Origin: Micromonospora profundi
GTDB lineage: Bacteria; Actinomycetota; Actinomycetes; Mycobacteriales; Micromonosporaceae
Assembly: GCF_011927785.1 (NCBI RefSeq)
Contig: NZ_JAATJK010000001.1
Span: forward strand, 3,629,001 to 3,693,000
Length of the DNA stretch: 64,000 nt
Direction: 5' to 3'
Position 1 is the first letter of the stretch; every line of letters starts with the position of its first letter. Shown piece after piece: positions 18,310 through 26,972 of this stretch. The notes beneath the pieces are model-generated. The model made no database searches and was not told the DNA's origin. It saw only the letters and a program-made list of their open reading frames with translations. Made by a program: the position numbers and the translations under genes.

Positions 18310-18705
18310 TCAGGCCGAGCAGGCGCCCTCGTGCCACGTCAACTTTGTGACCGCCATCGGCACATAGAAGATGTTGCCACCACGGGGGACGCAGGTCGTA
18401 CGGGTGGTGGTCGAGCCGTCGGGCCACGTGTAGACGAATTCCATGTCGACGTTTCGGGACGTGTAGTTGTAGTACGTCAGCGCCGGGACGCTGCCTGACC
18501 ATTCCTTGCTGGTCACAAGGGACGGGGTTTCCACGGGAGCGGGCTCGGGAAATGCCCAGTTGGGCCAGACACAGAATGTGCCCGGCTGGCAGTTTCCGGG
18601 CGGCCACGCCTCGTCGGAGGCTTCTTGAGCTGCTGCCGAAGCGGCGGGGGCGGTGGCCACGAGGCCTGCCATGGTTGCCGCGACGGCAATGGATTTCAAT
18701 CGCAC
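18310..18705 (-). CDS. Small secreted protein resembling peptidase inhibitor family I36
   Basis: A 131-residue protein with a clear Sec signal peptide (residues 1 to about 27: MRLKSIAVAATMAGLVATAP then ASAAAQ). The mature part has few cysteines and begins CQPGTFCVWPNW, matching the N-terminal pattern of actinobacterial I36-type inhibitors (SMPI-like), followed by a beta-rich stretch and a C-terminal Cys. The start is GTG 18705 with AGAGGTG upstream; the first in-frame ATG would cut into the signal peptide. It stands alone. Inhibitor activity is inferred from the pattern only. Confidence 0.6.
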   Translation of the reverse strand: MRLKSIAVAATMAGLVATAPAASAAAQEASDEAWPPGNCQPGTFCVWPNWAFPEPAPVETPSLVTSKEWSGSVPALTYYNYTSRNVDMEFVYTWPDGSTTTRTTCVPRGGNIFYVPMAVTKLTWHEGACSA

Positions 18706-18840
18706 GGGACACCTCTCGGAGGTTTGTTTGATTGATGGACGACATTACCTCCAAGAATTTGAGCAGTCAAGCACTCCGCTGTACTGTCGCCTGAGAATCG
18801 TTTGGACAAGGCTGTCAGCGGTGCCCGGTGCCGCCCGTGA

Positions 18841-18878
18841 CCCCGGGGCGCTGGCGCGTAGGCCCGCACGCCCCGGGG
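18841..18878. terminator. Terminator hairpin after the dicarboxylate transporter gene
   Basis: CCCCGGGGCG (18841-18850) and CGCCCCGGGG (18869-18878) form a perfect 10-base stem with an 18-base loop, beginning 16 bases past the dctA stop on the minus strand. Confidence 0.65.
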
Positions 18879-18893
18879 TTCCCGAGTCGTGTC

Positions 18894-20285
18894 TCAGGCT
18901 GGCGAGCCGACCGGCACGGTCGCCTTCTCGTCCGGCCGCCGCGCCGCCGACTCGTCCTCGTCGTCGTGCTCGTCGAGCATTGTCGCCTCGTCGAACGGGT
19001 CGTCGCCGCGCAGCACCCCGACCGCTCGTTCCCGGTCGAACTCCCCGGTCCAGGTCCCCACCAGCACGGTCGCCACGGCGTTGCCGGCGAAGTTGGTGAG
19101 CGCCCGCGCCTCGGACATGAACCGGTCGATGCCGACGATCAGCCCGACGCCGTCGACGAGGTCCGGGCGGTGCGACTGCAACCCGCCGGCGAGCGTCGCC
19201 AGCCCGGCGCCGGTGACCCCTGCGGCACCCTTCGAAGCGATGATCATGAAGAGCAGCAGCGAGATCTGCTCGCCGACCGACAGCGGCTTGCCCAGCGCGT
19301 CGGCGATGAACAGCGACGCCATGGTCAGGTAGATGGCCGTGCCGTCCAGGTTGAACGAGTACCCGGTGGGCACCGTGATGCCGACGACGGGCTTGCTCAC
19401 CCCGAAGTGCTCCATCTTCGCGATGAGCCGGGGCAGCGCGGACTCCGACGAGGAGGTCGACAGGATCAGCAGGAACTCCCGGCCCAGGTAGCGCAGCAGC
19501 GAGAAGATCGAGATCCGGGCGATGAACCAGAGCAGCGCGCCGAGGACCACCAGCACGAAGATCAGGCAGGTCGCGTAGAAGCCCAGCATGATCTGCGCGA
19601 GGCTCTTGAGTGCGTCCACGCCGGTGGCGCCGACCACTGCCGCCATGGCACCGAACGCGCCGATCGGCGCCAACCACATGATCATGGCGAGCACCTTGAA
19701 GACGACCCGCTGGATGACGGTGATGGCGCCGAGCACCGGCTCACCGCGCCGGCCCATGGCCTGCACGGCGAAACCGACAAGCAGGGCGACCAGCAGGGTC
19801 TGGAGCACCTCGCCCTCGGTGAGCGCGGACAGCAGCGTGGTCGGGATGATCCCGAGCAGGAAGTCCGCCGTACTCCCGGCTTCGTCACCGGCGGCGGCCT
19901 TGCCCGCGCCGGCGAGGTCCGGTCCCAGGTCCAGGCCGGAGCCGGGGTGGATGAGGTTGCCGACGACCAGGCCGATGGCGAGCGCGACAGTCGACATGGT
20001 CAGGAAGTAGCCGAGGGCGAGGCCGCCGACCTTGCCGACCTTCGCGGCCTGACGGACGGAGCCCACGCCGAGCACGATGGTGCAGAAGATGACCGGGCTG
20101 ATCATCATCTTGATCAGGTTGACGAAGCCGGTGCCGATCGGCTTGAGCTCCTTGCCGAACTCGGGGGCGACGAGGCCGACCACGATGCCGGCCAGCACGG
20201 CCACGATGACGGCCAGGTAGAGGTAGCGGGTACGGTCCCGACGGACCGGGGGCGCCGGTGCGGTGGCGGAGTCGGTGGTGTCCAT
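18894..20285 (-). CDS. dctA: DctA-type dicarboxylate:cation symporter
   Basis: A 463-residue member of the DAACS family (DctA/GltP) importing C4-dicarboxylates or related acids with protons or sodium. Conserved elements are the serine-rich loop STSSSESALPRLI, the PTGYSFNLDGTAIY motif, and MIASKGAAGVTGAG followed by VDRFMSE-like VGIDRFMSEARAL. The C-terminal tail is long and acidic (EHDDEDES). It is divergent from a CitA/DcuS-type two-component system with an 81-base gap, the usual layout when that system controls the transporter. Whether the substrate is succinate/malate or another acid cannot be decided. Confidence 0.88.
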   Translation of the reverse strand: MDTTDSATAPAPPVRRDRTRYLYLAVIVAVLAGIVVGLVAPEFGKELKPIGTGFVNLIKMMISPVIFCTIVLGVGSVRQAAKVGKVGGLALGYFLTMSTVALAIGLVVGNLIHPGSGLDLGPDLAGAGKAAAGDEAGSTADFLLGIIPTTLLSALTEGEVLQTLLVALLVGFAVQAMGRRGEPVLGAITVIQRVVFKVLAMIMWLAPIGAFGAMAAVVGATGVDALKSLAQIMLGFYATCLIFVLVVLGALLWFIARISIFSLLRYLGREFLLILSTSSSESALPRLIAKMEHFGVSKPVVGITVPTGYSFNLDGTAIYLTMASLFIADALGKPLSVGEQISLLLFMIIASKGAAGVTGAGLATLAGGLQSHRPDLVDGVGLIVGIDRFMSEARALTNFAGNAVATVLVGTWTGEFDRERAVGVLRGDDPFDEATMLDEHDDEDESAARRPDEKATVPVGSPA

Positions 20286-20366
20286 GCCGACAATGTGAAG
20301 CGCGTCTCACCCGTTGACAGCCTTGCGGTCATTCTGTTCACCGCGAAACACCGAGGAGGTGGTGAG

Positions 20367-21953
20367 GTGGCCCGACGGCAGTGGAGCATCGCGGGGCAAC
20401 TCTTCGCCCTCCAGGCGGTGGTGGTGACGCTGCTCGTGCTGGCCGGCGCGGCGGGTGCCGTCTGGCTGGCCCGCAGCGACTCCCGCCAGGCCGCGCAGGA
20501 GGAGGTGCTGTCGGTGGCGCAGACCGTGGCGCGCTCCCCCGACGTCCGCGCGGCCCTCACGACCGCCGACCCGGCAACCATCCTCCAGCCGTACGCCGAA
20601 TCGACGCGACTGGCGACGGGCACCGACTTCGTGGTCGTGATGGCCCCCGACCGGACCCGCTTCTCACACCCGACCCGGGAGTTGATCGGCCAGCCGTTCG
20701 TCGGGGAGATCGAGCCCGCCCTCGCGGGCCACCCCTTCACCGTCACAAACGTCGGCACGCTCGGCGAGTCGGTGCGCGCTGTCGTTCCGGTGTACGACGA
20801 CAAGCGGCGCATCGTCGGCCTCGTCTCGGTGGGCATCACCACCCGCGCGATCGACCGCAAGCTGCTCGCCCAACTGCCGGTGCTGTTCGGTGTGGCGGCG
20901 CCGGCCCTCGCGCTCGCCGCGACCGGTTCCTGGCTGCTCAGTCGCCGGCTGCGCCGCCAGACGCACGGCCTCGGCCCGGCGCAGATGACCCGGATGTACG
21001 AGTACTACGACGCTGTCCTGCACTCGGTACGCGAGGGTCTCGTGGTGCTGACCACCGACCGGCGGGTGGCCCTGGTCAACGACGAGGGGCGCCGGCTGCT
21101 GGGGCTCGACGCCGACGCGCCGGTGACCGACCAGCCGGTCGCCGGGATCGACCTGCCGCCCGCGGTGGCCGAGCTGCTCGCCTCCGGGCGGGATGCCCGC
21201 GACGAGCCGATTCTCGCCGGTGACCGGGTGCTCGTGGCCAACCAGCGGACCACCCGCTTCGAGGGTGCGGCGCTCGGCACCGTGCTGACACTGCGCGACC
21301 AGACCGAGCTGCGCACGCTGGCCAGCGAGCTGGATTCGGTACGGGCGCTGACCGAGGCGTTGCAGGCGCAGACCCACGAGTCGGCGAACCGGCTGCACAC
21401 CGTACTGACCCTTGTGGAGCTGGGCCGCACCGAGGAGGCCGTACGGCTCGGCACCCGGGACCTGGCCCTCGCCCAGCAACTGACCGACCGGGTGGTCGGC
21501 GCGGTGACCGAGCCGGCGCTGGCCGCGCTGCTGCTCGGCAAGTCGGCGCAGGCAGGCGAGCGCGGGGTGGACCTGGTGATCGAGCCGGAGTGCCATCTCG
21601 ACGACAGTCCCCTACCCACCGGTGACCTGCTGACGGTTGTCGGCAACCTTGTCGACAACGCCCTGGAGGCGGTGGCCGGCACACCCGCGCCGCGCCGGGT
21701 GCGGGTCTTCGTCGGCGAGGTCGACGACGAACTTGTGGTACGGGTCGCCGACAGCGGCCCCGGGCTGGCCCCGGACCGGGTGGCCGACGCGTTCCGCCGC
21801 GGCTGGTCCACGAAGAGCACCGGCCGGGGCCTCGGTCTGGCGCTTGTCGGTCAGGTGGTACGCCGACACGGTGGCCGCTACGACGTGGGCCGCTCGGACG
21901 ACGGCGGCAGCCTCTTCACCGTCCGGATGCCGATCGTCGGGGCACGGCGATGA
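20367..21953 (+). CDS. CitA/DcuS-type sensor histidine kinase
   Basis: A 528-residue membrane sensor kinase. There is a TM segment at about residues 14-34, a periplasmic Cache-type domain (35-170), a second TM (about 172-192), a PAS domain (about 212-315), then the phosphoacceptor region with His337 (QTHESANRLHT, typical of the CitA/DcuS group) and the HATPase domain (DNALEA, DSGPGL, GRGLGLAL). Such kinases sense dicarboxylates or citrate outside the cell. The start is GTG 20367 with GAGGAGG 7 bases before it. The response regulator gene overlaps its stop (ATGA). It is divergent from dctA. Confidence 0.88.
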   Translation: MARRQWSIAGQLFALQAVVVTLLVLAGAAGAVWLARSDSRQAAQEEVLSVAQTVARSPDVRAALTTADPATILQPYAESTRLATGTDFVVVMAPDRTRFSHPTRELIGQPFVGEIEPALAGHPFTVTNVGTLGESVRAVVPVYDDKRRIVGLVSVGITTRAIDRKLLAQLPVLFGVAAPALALAATGSWLLSRRLRRQTHGLGPAQMTRMYEYYDAVLHSVREGLVVLTTDRRVALVNDEGRRLLGLDADAPVTDQPVAGIDLPPAVAELLASGRDARDEPILAGDRVLVANQRTTRFEGAALGTVLTLRDQTELRTLASELDSVRALTEALQAQTHESANRLHTVLTLVELGRTEEAVRLGTRDLALAQQLTDRVVGAVTEPALAALLLGKSAQAGERGVDLVIEPECHLDDSPLPTGDLLTVVGNLVDNALEAVAGTPAPRRVRVFVGEVDDELVVRVADSGPGLAPDRVADAFRRGWSTKSTGRGLGLALVGQVVRRHGGRYDVGRSDDGGSLFTVRMPIVGARR

Positions 21954-22642
21954 CCGCCATCCGGGTGCTTGTCGTCGAGGACGAGCCACTGCTGGCCGAG
22001 GCGCACAGCGCGTACACCGAACGGGTTCCCGGTTTTGTGGTCGTCGGGGTGGCGCACACCGCGCAGGCGGCGATGGCGGCGCTGCGCGCGGGCGACGGCG
22101 GCGACGTGGACCTCGTACTCCTCGATTTCCGGCTGCCCGACCTGCACGGCCTGGACGTCTGCCGGGCGCTGCGGGCGGCGGGCAGCAGTGTCGACGTGCT
22201 GGCGGTGACGTCCGCGCGGGACCTCGCTGTGGTGCGCACGGCGGTGTCCCTCGGGGTGACCCACTACCTGCTCAAGCCGTTCACGTTCGCCGCGTTCCGC
22301 GACAAGCTGGAACGCTACGCCGACTACCGCGCCCAGGCGCTCGCCGAGGGCGAGGTGGTCGCCCAGCACGAGGTGGACCAGATGTTGGCCACCCTGCGCG
22401 GCACCGCCGGGCACAGCCTGCCCAAGGGGCTCGACGCGCAGACCCTCGATCGGGTACGCGCCGCGCTGGCCGACGTGACCCCCGGCGTGGGGCTGTCGGC
22501 CACCGAGGTCAGCGCGCTGACCGGCATCTCCCGGGTGACAGCACGCCGTTACCTGGAATACCTGGCGACAATCGACCGAGTGGCACGCAGCCCCCGCTAC
22601 GGCACCCCCGGCCGCCCCGAGGTCGAATACCGACCCCGCTAG
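21950..22642 (+). CDS. CitB/DcuR-type response regulator
   Basis: A 230-residue regulator partnered with the upstream kinase. The receiver domain (1-120) has the acidic pair Glu10-Asp11, phospho-acceptor Asp59 (VLLDFRLPD), Thr in AVTSA and Lys in LKPF. The C-terminal part (about 180-225) is a helix-turn-helix of the CitB group (LSATEVSALTGISRVTARRY). It probably activates dctA. Its TAG stop lies exactly at the left end of the IS630-like element: the TA belongs to the target duplication and the G is the first base of the element, so the stop codon is preserved. Confidence 0.9.
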   Translation: MTAIRVLVVEDEPLLAEAHSAYTERVPGFVVVGVAHTAQAAMAALRAGDGGDVDLVLLDFRLPDLHGLDVCRALRAAGSSVDVLAVTSARDLAVVRTAVSLGVTHYLLKPFTFAAFRDKLERYADYRAQALAEGEVVAQHEVDQMLATLRGTAGHSLPKGLDAQTLDRVRAALADVTPGVGLSATEVSALTGISRVTARRYLEYLATIDRVARSPRYGTPGRPEVEYRPR

Positions 22643-23839
22643 TGCCTCGTCATGCGGCCTTGAACGGGTAATCGGGATGGCGGATCTTGGAGTTGATCGC
22701 GTATCCGGTTTTGGGTTGGGCGTGTTGGTTGCGCCAGCGGATGTAGGCGCCGATGGCGGTGTCTTGCTCGGCGTGGGTGCGGTGGTCGGTGCCGTTGAGG
22801 GCGAAGTAGCGTACGGCGGCGAATTCGGCCTCGATCCAGTTCAGCCAGGAGGCGTAGGTCGGTAGGAACACCAGGTCGATCTGGTTGGCGGTGCACCAGG
22901 CGCGGACCTCGGGGTGCTTGTGTGGGGAGAAGTTGTCCAGGATCAGGTAGAGCCGGTCATCGGGCCACCGGGCGCGCAGTGTCTTGAGGAAGCTGAGGAA
23001 TTCCCGCCATCGTTTCCGGTCGCGGATGCGGTAGTGCAGCTTGCCGGTGGTCAGGTCCAGGGCGGCGATCATGTGTCGTACGCCCTGGTCGCGGGTGTAG
23101 GTGGCCCGCAGTCGCACCGGGTGTGCGACGGGCCGCCAGGCCCGTCCGGGTCGGGGTTGCAGGTTCAGCGGCCCGAACTCGTCGACGGACAACACCCGAC
23201 CATCTGCTGGTGGGTGGTCGTAGAGGTCCAGGATCCGGCGCATCTTCGTGGTGAAGTCGGGGTCGGTGCTGGCCTTCCACGTCTTGGTGGCCTGCCACGT
23301 CACGCCGCGTTCGTGCAGGATCCGGCGGACGGTCTCGACGCTGATGGTCGTGACGTGGCCGGCGGCGATGAGGTAGTCGCGCAGCTTGGTCAGGGACCAG
23401 CAGGAGAAGGGTCGGCCGAGGAAACGGGGGTCGCACCGGGCGATGACGCAGATCCAGTCGCGGGTCTGCTCATCGATCCGTCTCGGTGCGCCCCCGCTCC
23501 ATTTTGGGTCCAGGGCGTCGAACCCCCGATCGTTGAACGCGTGGATCACGTCGCGGACGTAGTCCTCGCTGGCCTTGAGCAGATGAGCGATGTCCGGGGC
23601 CGGCTGTCCCTGGGCGGACATCAGCACCACGATCGCCCGCCGCAGCTTCACCGGGTCCTTCGCCGTCCGAGTGATCCGCTGCAACCGTTGACCCTCGACC
23701 ATCGACACCTGCCGGACGAACACCTCCGGGCGCCTACCCACGCCACCACCTCCCAGACCAGAAACGATGGGAGACAGCCTGCCCGACACATCCTCAGAAC
23801 CCACGGATTACACGATCAACGTTCAAAGACGAGGCACTA
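22640..23839. mobile_element. IS630-family insertion sequence
   Basis: The 1.2-kb element has 10-base perfect terminal inverted repeats, GTGCCTCGTC at 22642-22651 and GACGAGGCAC at 23828-23837, flanked on both sides by TA (22640-22641 and 23838-23839), the target duplication of the IS630/Tc1 group. It carries one transposase gene filling nearly its whole length. The insertion point is within the TAG stop of the response regulator. The ends and open frame look intact, so it may be recent or still active. Confidence 0.85.
22650..23804 (-). CDS. IS630-family transposase
   Basis: A 384-residue DDE transposase. The N-terminal part has a helix-turn-helix (about residues 45-110, LRRAIVVLMSAQGQPAPDIA) and a winged-helix linker region. 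The catalytic domain shows Asp in VLSVDEFG, Asp in LYLILDNFSPHKH and Glu in WLNWIEAEFA, the D-D-E triad of IS630. The start given is GTG 23804; a start at the Met of MVEGQRLQRI is also possible. Length is normal for the family and no frameshift is seen. Transcription runs against the upstream response regulator. Confidence 0.9.
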   Translation of the reverse strand: MGSEDVSGRLSPIVSGLGGGGVGRRPEVFVRQVSMVEGQRLQRITRTAKDPVKLRRAIVVLMSAQGQPAPDIAHLLKASEDYVRDVIHAFNDRGFDALDPKWSGGAPRRIDEQTRDWICVIARCDPRFLGRPFSCWSLTKLRDYLIAAGHVTTISVETVRRILHERGVTWQATKTWKASTDPDFTTKMRRILDLYDHPPADGRVLSVDEFGPLNLQPRPGRAWRPVAHPVRLRATYTRDQGVRHMIAALDLTTGKLHYRIRDRKRWREFLSFLKTLRARWPDDRLYLILDNFSPHKHPEVRAWCTANQIDLVFLPTYASWLNWIEAEFAAVRYFALNGTDHRTHAEQDTAIGAYIRWRNQHAQPKTGYAINSKIRHPDYPFKAA

Positions 23840-23853
23840 GTTGCCCCACCGCC

Positions 23854-23934
23854 CCCGTCGATCATGGAGTTGTGGTGCTTCACAAAAGGGGCATCAGCTT
23901 ACTTACCGGCCACCACAACTCCATGATCGACGGG
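23854..23934. repeat. Perfect 23-bp inverted repeat beside the IS
   Basis: Arms 23854-23876 and 23912-23934 are perfect reverse complements (core GTCGATCATGGAGTTGTGGT) around a 35-base loop. Before the IS inserted, this hairpin directly followed the response regulator stop. It may be a terminator or a dispersed intergenic element; the remaining bases up to 24060 are G-rich and hold no gene I can support. Confidence 0.7.
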
Positions 23935-24060
23935 GTGGGCGGTGGCGGGCGGCGGGCGGTGGGGGGTGGGGCGGCCAGGGCGGGGAACTTGGTGGCGGGG
24001 CGGGGATGCGTTGTTAGACTCTTGCGCGTTGGGTTTGGCGAACTGTCGGGGAGACCAGAC

Positions 24061-24090
24061 ATGGCGGGTGACGACGACATCTCCGGGTGA
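24061..24090 (+). CDS. Possible 9-codon leader peptide of the ABC-F gene
   Basis: A short frame (MAGDDDISG) begins with ATG 24061, preceded by GGGGAGA about 6 bases upstream, and ends with TGA 24090, about 125 bases before the ABC-F start. ABC-F resistance genes are often controlled by leader translation and attenuation. The size leaves this a suggestion. Confidence 0.3.
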   Translation: MAGDDDISG

Positions 24091-24215
24091 GGCCGGATGT
24101 GTTCGGCCACCATTCGGCGCGCGTCCGCGCAGCTGCCGTGGCCATGTCGTCGTTCCACTGGTCCCCGTCGTCGGGCGGCTCTGGCGCGCCCAACCCACCC
24201 TCTGAGGTCACTCGC

Positions 24216-25853
24216 ATGTCTGATGCCTTCATCGTCTGCTCGAACCTGTCCTTCTCCTGGCCGGACGACACCCCGGTCTTCTCGGAGCTGTCCTTCACCG
24301 TGCCCGGCGGCCGTACCGGCCTGGTCGCGCCCAACGGCGCCGGCAAGAGCACGCTGCTGCGGCTGATTGCCGGGGAGTTGCGGCCCAGCGACGGCAGCGT
24401 CACCGTCGACGGCCTGCTCGGCTACCTGCCGCAGACCCTGCCGCTGGCCGGTGACCTCGCCGTCGCGCAGGTGCTCGGTGTGGCCGAGCGGATCGCCGCC
24501 CTGCACGCCATCGAGGCCGGCGATGCCAGCGAGGAACACTTCGCCACCATCGGCGACGACTGGGACATCGAGGAGCGCACCCGCGCCGAACTGGACCGCC
24601 TCGGCCTCGGCGACCTGTCGCTCGACCGTCGGCTGGACACCCTCAGCGGCGGTCAGGTCGTCTCCCTCGGCCTGGCGGCGCAACTGCTGCGCCGCCCGGA
24701 CGTGCTGCTGCTCGACGAGCCCACGAACAACCTCGACCTGGAGGCCCGGCACAAGCTGTACGACGTGCTCACCGACTGGTCCGGGTGCCTGCTGCTTGTC
24801 AGCCACGACCGGGAGCTGCTGGACCGCATGGACCGCATCGCCGAACTGGACCGTGGCGAGATCAATTGGTACGGGGGCAACTTCACCGCGTACACGGAGG
24901 CGGTGCAGGCGGCGCGGGAGGTGGCCGAGAGCAACCTGCGCAACGCCGAGCAGGAGGTCAAGCGGGAGAAGCGCGAGATGCAGCAGGCCCGCGAACGCGC
25001 CGATCGGCGGGCCAGCAACGCCTCCAAGAACCTGAAGAACGCCGGGCTGGCCCGGATCGTGGCCGGCGGGCTCAAGCGCAGCGCGCAGGAGTCGGCGGGC
25101 AGGGCGCAGGAGACGCACTCGGCCCGACTCGGCCAGGCCAAGGCCCGCCTGGATGAGGCCGGTTGGGCGGTACGCGAGGACGACCGGATCGTCGTGGACC
25201 TGCCGGACACCACCGTCCCGGCCGGTCGCACGGTCTTCTCCGGCCGGGGCGTGCGGGCACGCTTCGACGACCGGGAACTGTTCGGAGGCGACGGCGCCGA
25301 CCTGGTGATCCGAGGGCCCGAGCGGATCGCGCTGACCGGCGCGAACGGCGTCGGCAAGTCGACCTTGCTGCGCCTGATCAGCGGTGACCTCGCACCGGCC
25401 GGAGGCGACATCCGCCGGGCCGACGGGCGGATCGCGTACCTGTCGCAGCGGCTGGACCTGCTGGACCTCGACCGTACGGTGGCGGAGAACTTCGCCGCGT
25501 ACGCGCCGAGCCTGCCCGACGCCAAGCGGATGAACCTGCTCGCCCGGTTCCTGTTCCGGGGCTCTCGGGTGAACCTGCCCGTCGGGGTGCTCTCCGGCGG
25601 CGAGCGCCTGCGCGCCACGCTCGCCTGCGTGCTCTGCGCCGAGCCGGCACCGCAACTACTGCTGCTCGACGAGCCCACCAACAACCTGGACCTCGTGAGC
25701 GTCGGGCAGTTGGAGAGCGCGCTGTCCGCGTACCAAGGGGCGTTCGTCGTGGTCAGCCACGACGAACGGTTCCTCGCCGAGATCGGCGTGCAGCGCTGGC
25801 TGCGGCTGGCCGACGGCCGGCTGCGGGAGACCGCGGCCCCGGACCGGGACTGA
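24216..25853 (+). CDS. ABC-F family ribosome-associated ATPase
   Basis: A 545-residue protein with two ABC ATPase domains and no membrane segments, the ABC-F layout of ribosome protection and translation factors. Domain 1 has Walker A APNGAGKST, signature LSGGQ and LLLDEPTNNLD; domain 2 has GANGVGKST, LSGGERLRA and the second LLLDEPTNNLD. The charged inter-domain linker (about residues 240-310, KREKREMQQARERADRRAS) is the arm that reaches into the ribosome. The start is ATG 24216 (MSDAFIVCSN); an upstream in-frame extension has no coding character. It may give resistance to ribosome-targeting antibiotics; the drug class cannot be inferred. A long leader with a small reading frame precedes it. 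Confidence 0.87.
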   Translation: MSDAFIVCSNLSFSWPDDTPVFSELSFTVPGGRTGLVAPNGAGKSTLLRLIAGELRPSDGSVTVDGLLGYLPQTLPLAGDLAVAQVLGVAERIAALHAIEAGDASEEHFATIGDDWDIEERTRAELDRLGLGDLSLDRRLDTLSGGQVVSLGLAAQLLRRPDVLLLDEPTNNLDLEARHKLYDVLTDWSGCLLLVSHDRELLDRMDRIAELDRGEINWYGGNFTAYTEAVQAAREVAESNLRNAEQEVKREKREMQQARERADRRASNASKNLKNAGLARIVAGGLKRSAQESAGRAQETHSARLGQAKARLDEAGWAVREDDRIVVDLPDTTVPAGRTVFSGRGVRARFDDRELFGGDGADLVIRGPERIALTGANGVGKSTLLRLISGDLAPAGGDIRRADGRIAYLSQRLDLLDLDRTVAENFAAYAPSLPDAKRMNLLARFLFRGSRVNLPVGVLSGGERLRATLACVLCAEPAPQLLLLDEPTNNLDLVSVGQLESALSAYQGAFVVVSHDERFLAEIGVQRWLRLADGRLRETAAPDRD

Positions 25854-25926
25854 TCCGGCTCCCGGATCGTCGGGTCGGACGGGATCCGCCGGACTCCTCT
25901 CGCAGCACCGGCGACGGCGTGAAACG

Positions 25927-25965
25927 CCGGACGGGCCGGACGCCAGCGGCGTCCGGCCCGTCCGG
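25927..25965. terminator. Strong bidirectional terminator
   Basis: A perfect 18-base stem (25927-25944 with 25948-25965) and a 3-base loop AGC lie between the convergent ABC-F and M23 peptidase genes. It is one of the strongest hairpins in the window and can serve both genes. Confidence 0.85.
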
Positions 25966-25992
25966 GCCGATTTATCCGGTGCCGCTGAAGGT

Positions 25993-26972
25993 GTTACCAG
26001 CGGCCGAGGATCATGCGGCTATCGACCGGTCCGAGTGAGTACTGACCCGAGGTGTACCACTCCCCATGGGTCCAAGCGTTCTTCCACACGTGGTACGTGA
26101 AATCACCAGCCGCGTTCTGATACGCCACCACGATGTCGTCCTTACCATCACCGTTCACGTCACCAGCCGCGACCCGATCCTCCACCTGCGACATCGTCCA
26201 ACCACCGGACTCATAATCACTGGCACGCTCAAACGACGAACCCGACGACACCCACCGCCAAATCGTCATCGTCCGATCACCGTCATCACGCATCATCGCC
26301 GGCTCAGCCTTACCATCACCATTAAAGTCACCCACCACCAACCGGCCACCCACCGGATCCAGATTGAACGGACCCGACGAATACCACCGCTCGTGCGACA
26401 GGCCACCCTTCCACACCCGGTAACTGAACGAACCATCCGACTCCTGATACGTCGCGACGATATCGTCCTTACCATCACCGTTCACATCACCGGCCGCCAC
26501 CCGATCACCGACCCGCGACATCGTCCAACCACCGGACTCATAATCACTAGCACGCTCAAACGACGAACCCGACGACAACCACCGCCAAATCGTCATCGTC
26601 CCATCACCGTCATCACGCATCAACGCCGGCTCAGCCTTACCATCACCATTAAAGTCACCCACCACCAACCGGCCACCCACCGGATCCAAATTAAACGGAC
26701 CCGACGAATACCACCGCTCGTGCGACACACCCCCCTTCCACACCCGGAAACTGAACGAACCATCCGACTCCTGATACGTCGCCACCACATCATCGCGACC
26801 ATCACCATCGACATCACCGGCCGCCACCCGATCACCGACCCGCGACATCGTCCAACCACCAGACTCGAACAGATCCCCCTCCAACGAGAACGACGAACCC
26901 GACGACGACCACCGCCACAACGTCATCGTCCCGTCACCGTCATCACGCATCAACGCCGGCGCCGCACTACCC
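25993..26972. repeat. 980-bp duplicated FG-GAP module, copy 1
   Basis: This segment matches 27920-28899 base for base except for one difference I could find (near 26126, Val versus Ala codon). Identity stops abruptly on both sides, at the stop codon end and at the join to the M23 domain. Inside it are internal FG-GAP repeats of about 310 bases. Confidence 0.9.

Noticed and set aside
18828..20366. Long open frame antisense to dctA extending the sensor kinase upstream
   Set aside because: The translation is Arg/His/Asp/Gln-rich without domains, typical for a shadow of a high-GC gene; the kinase has its own ribosome binding site and GTG.
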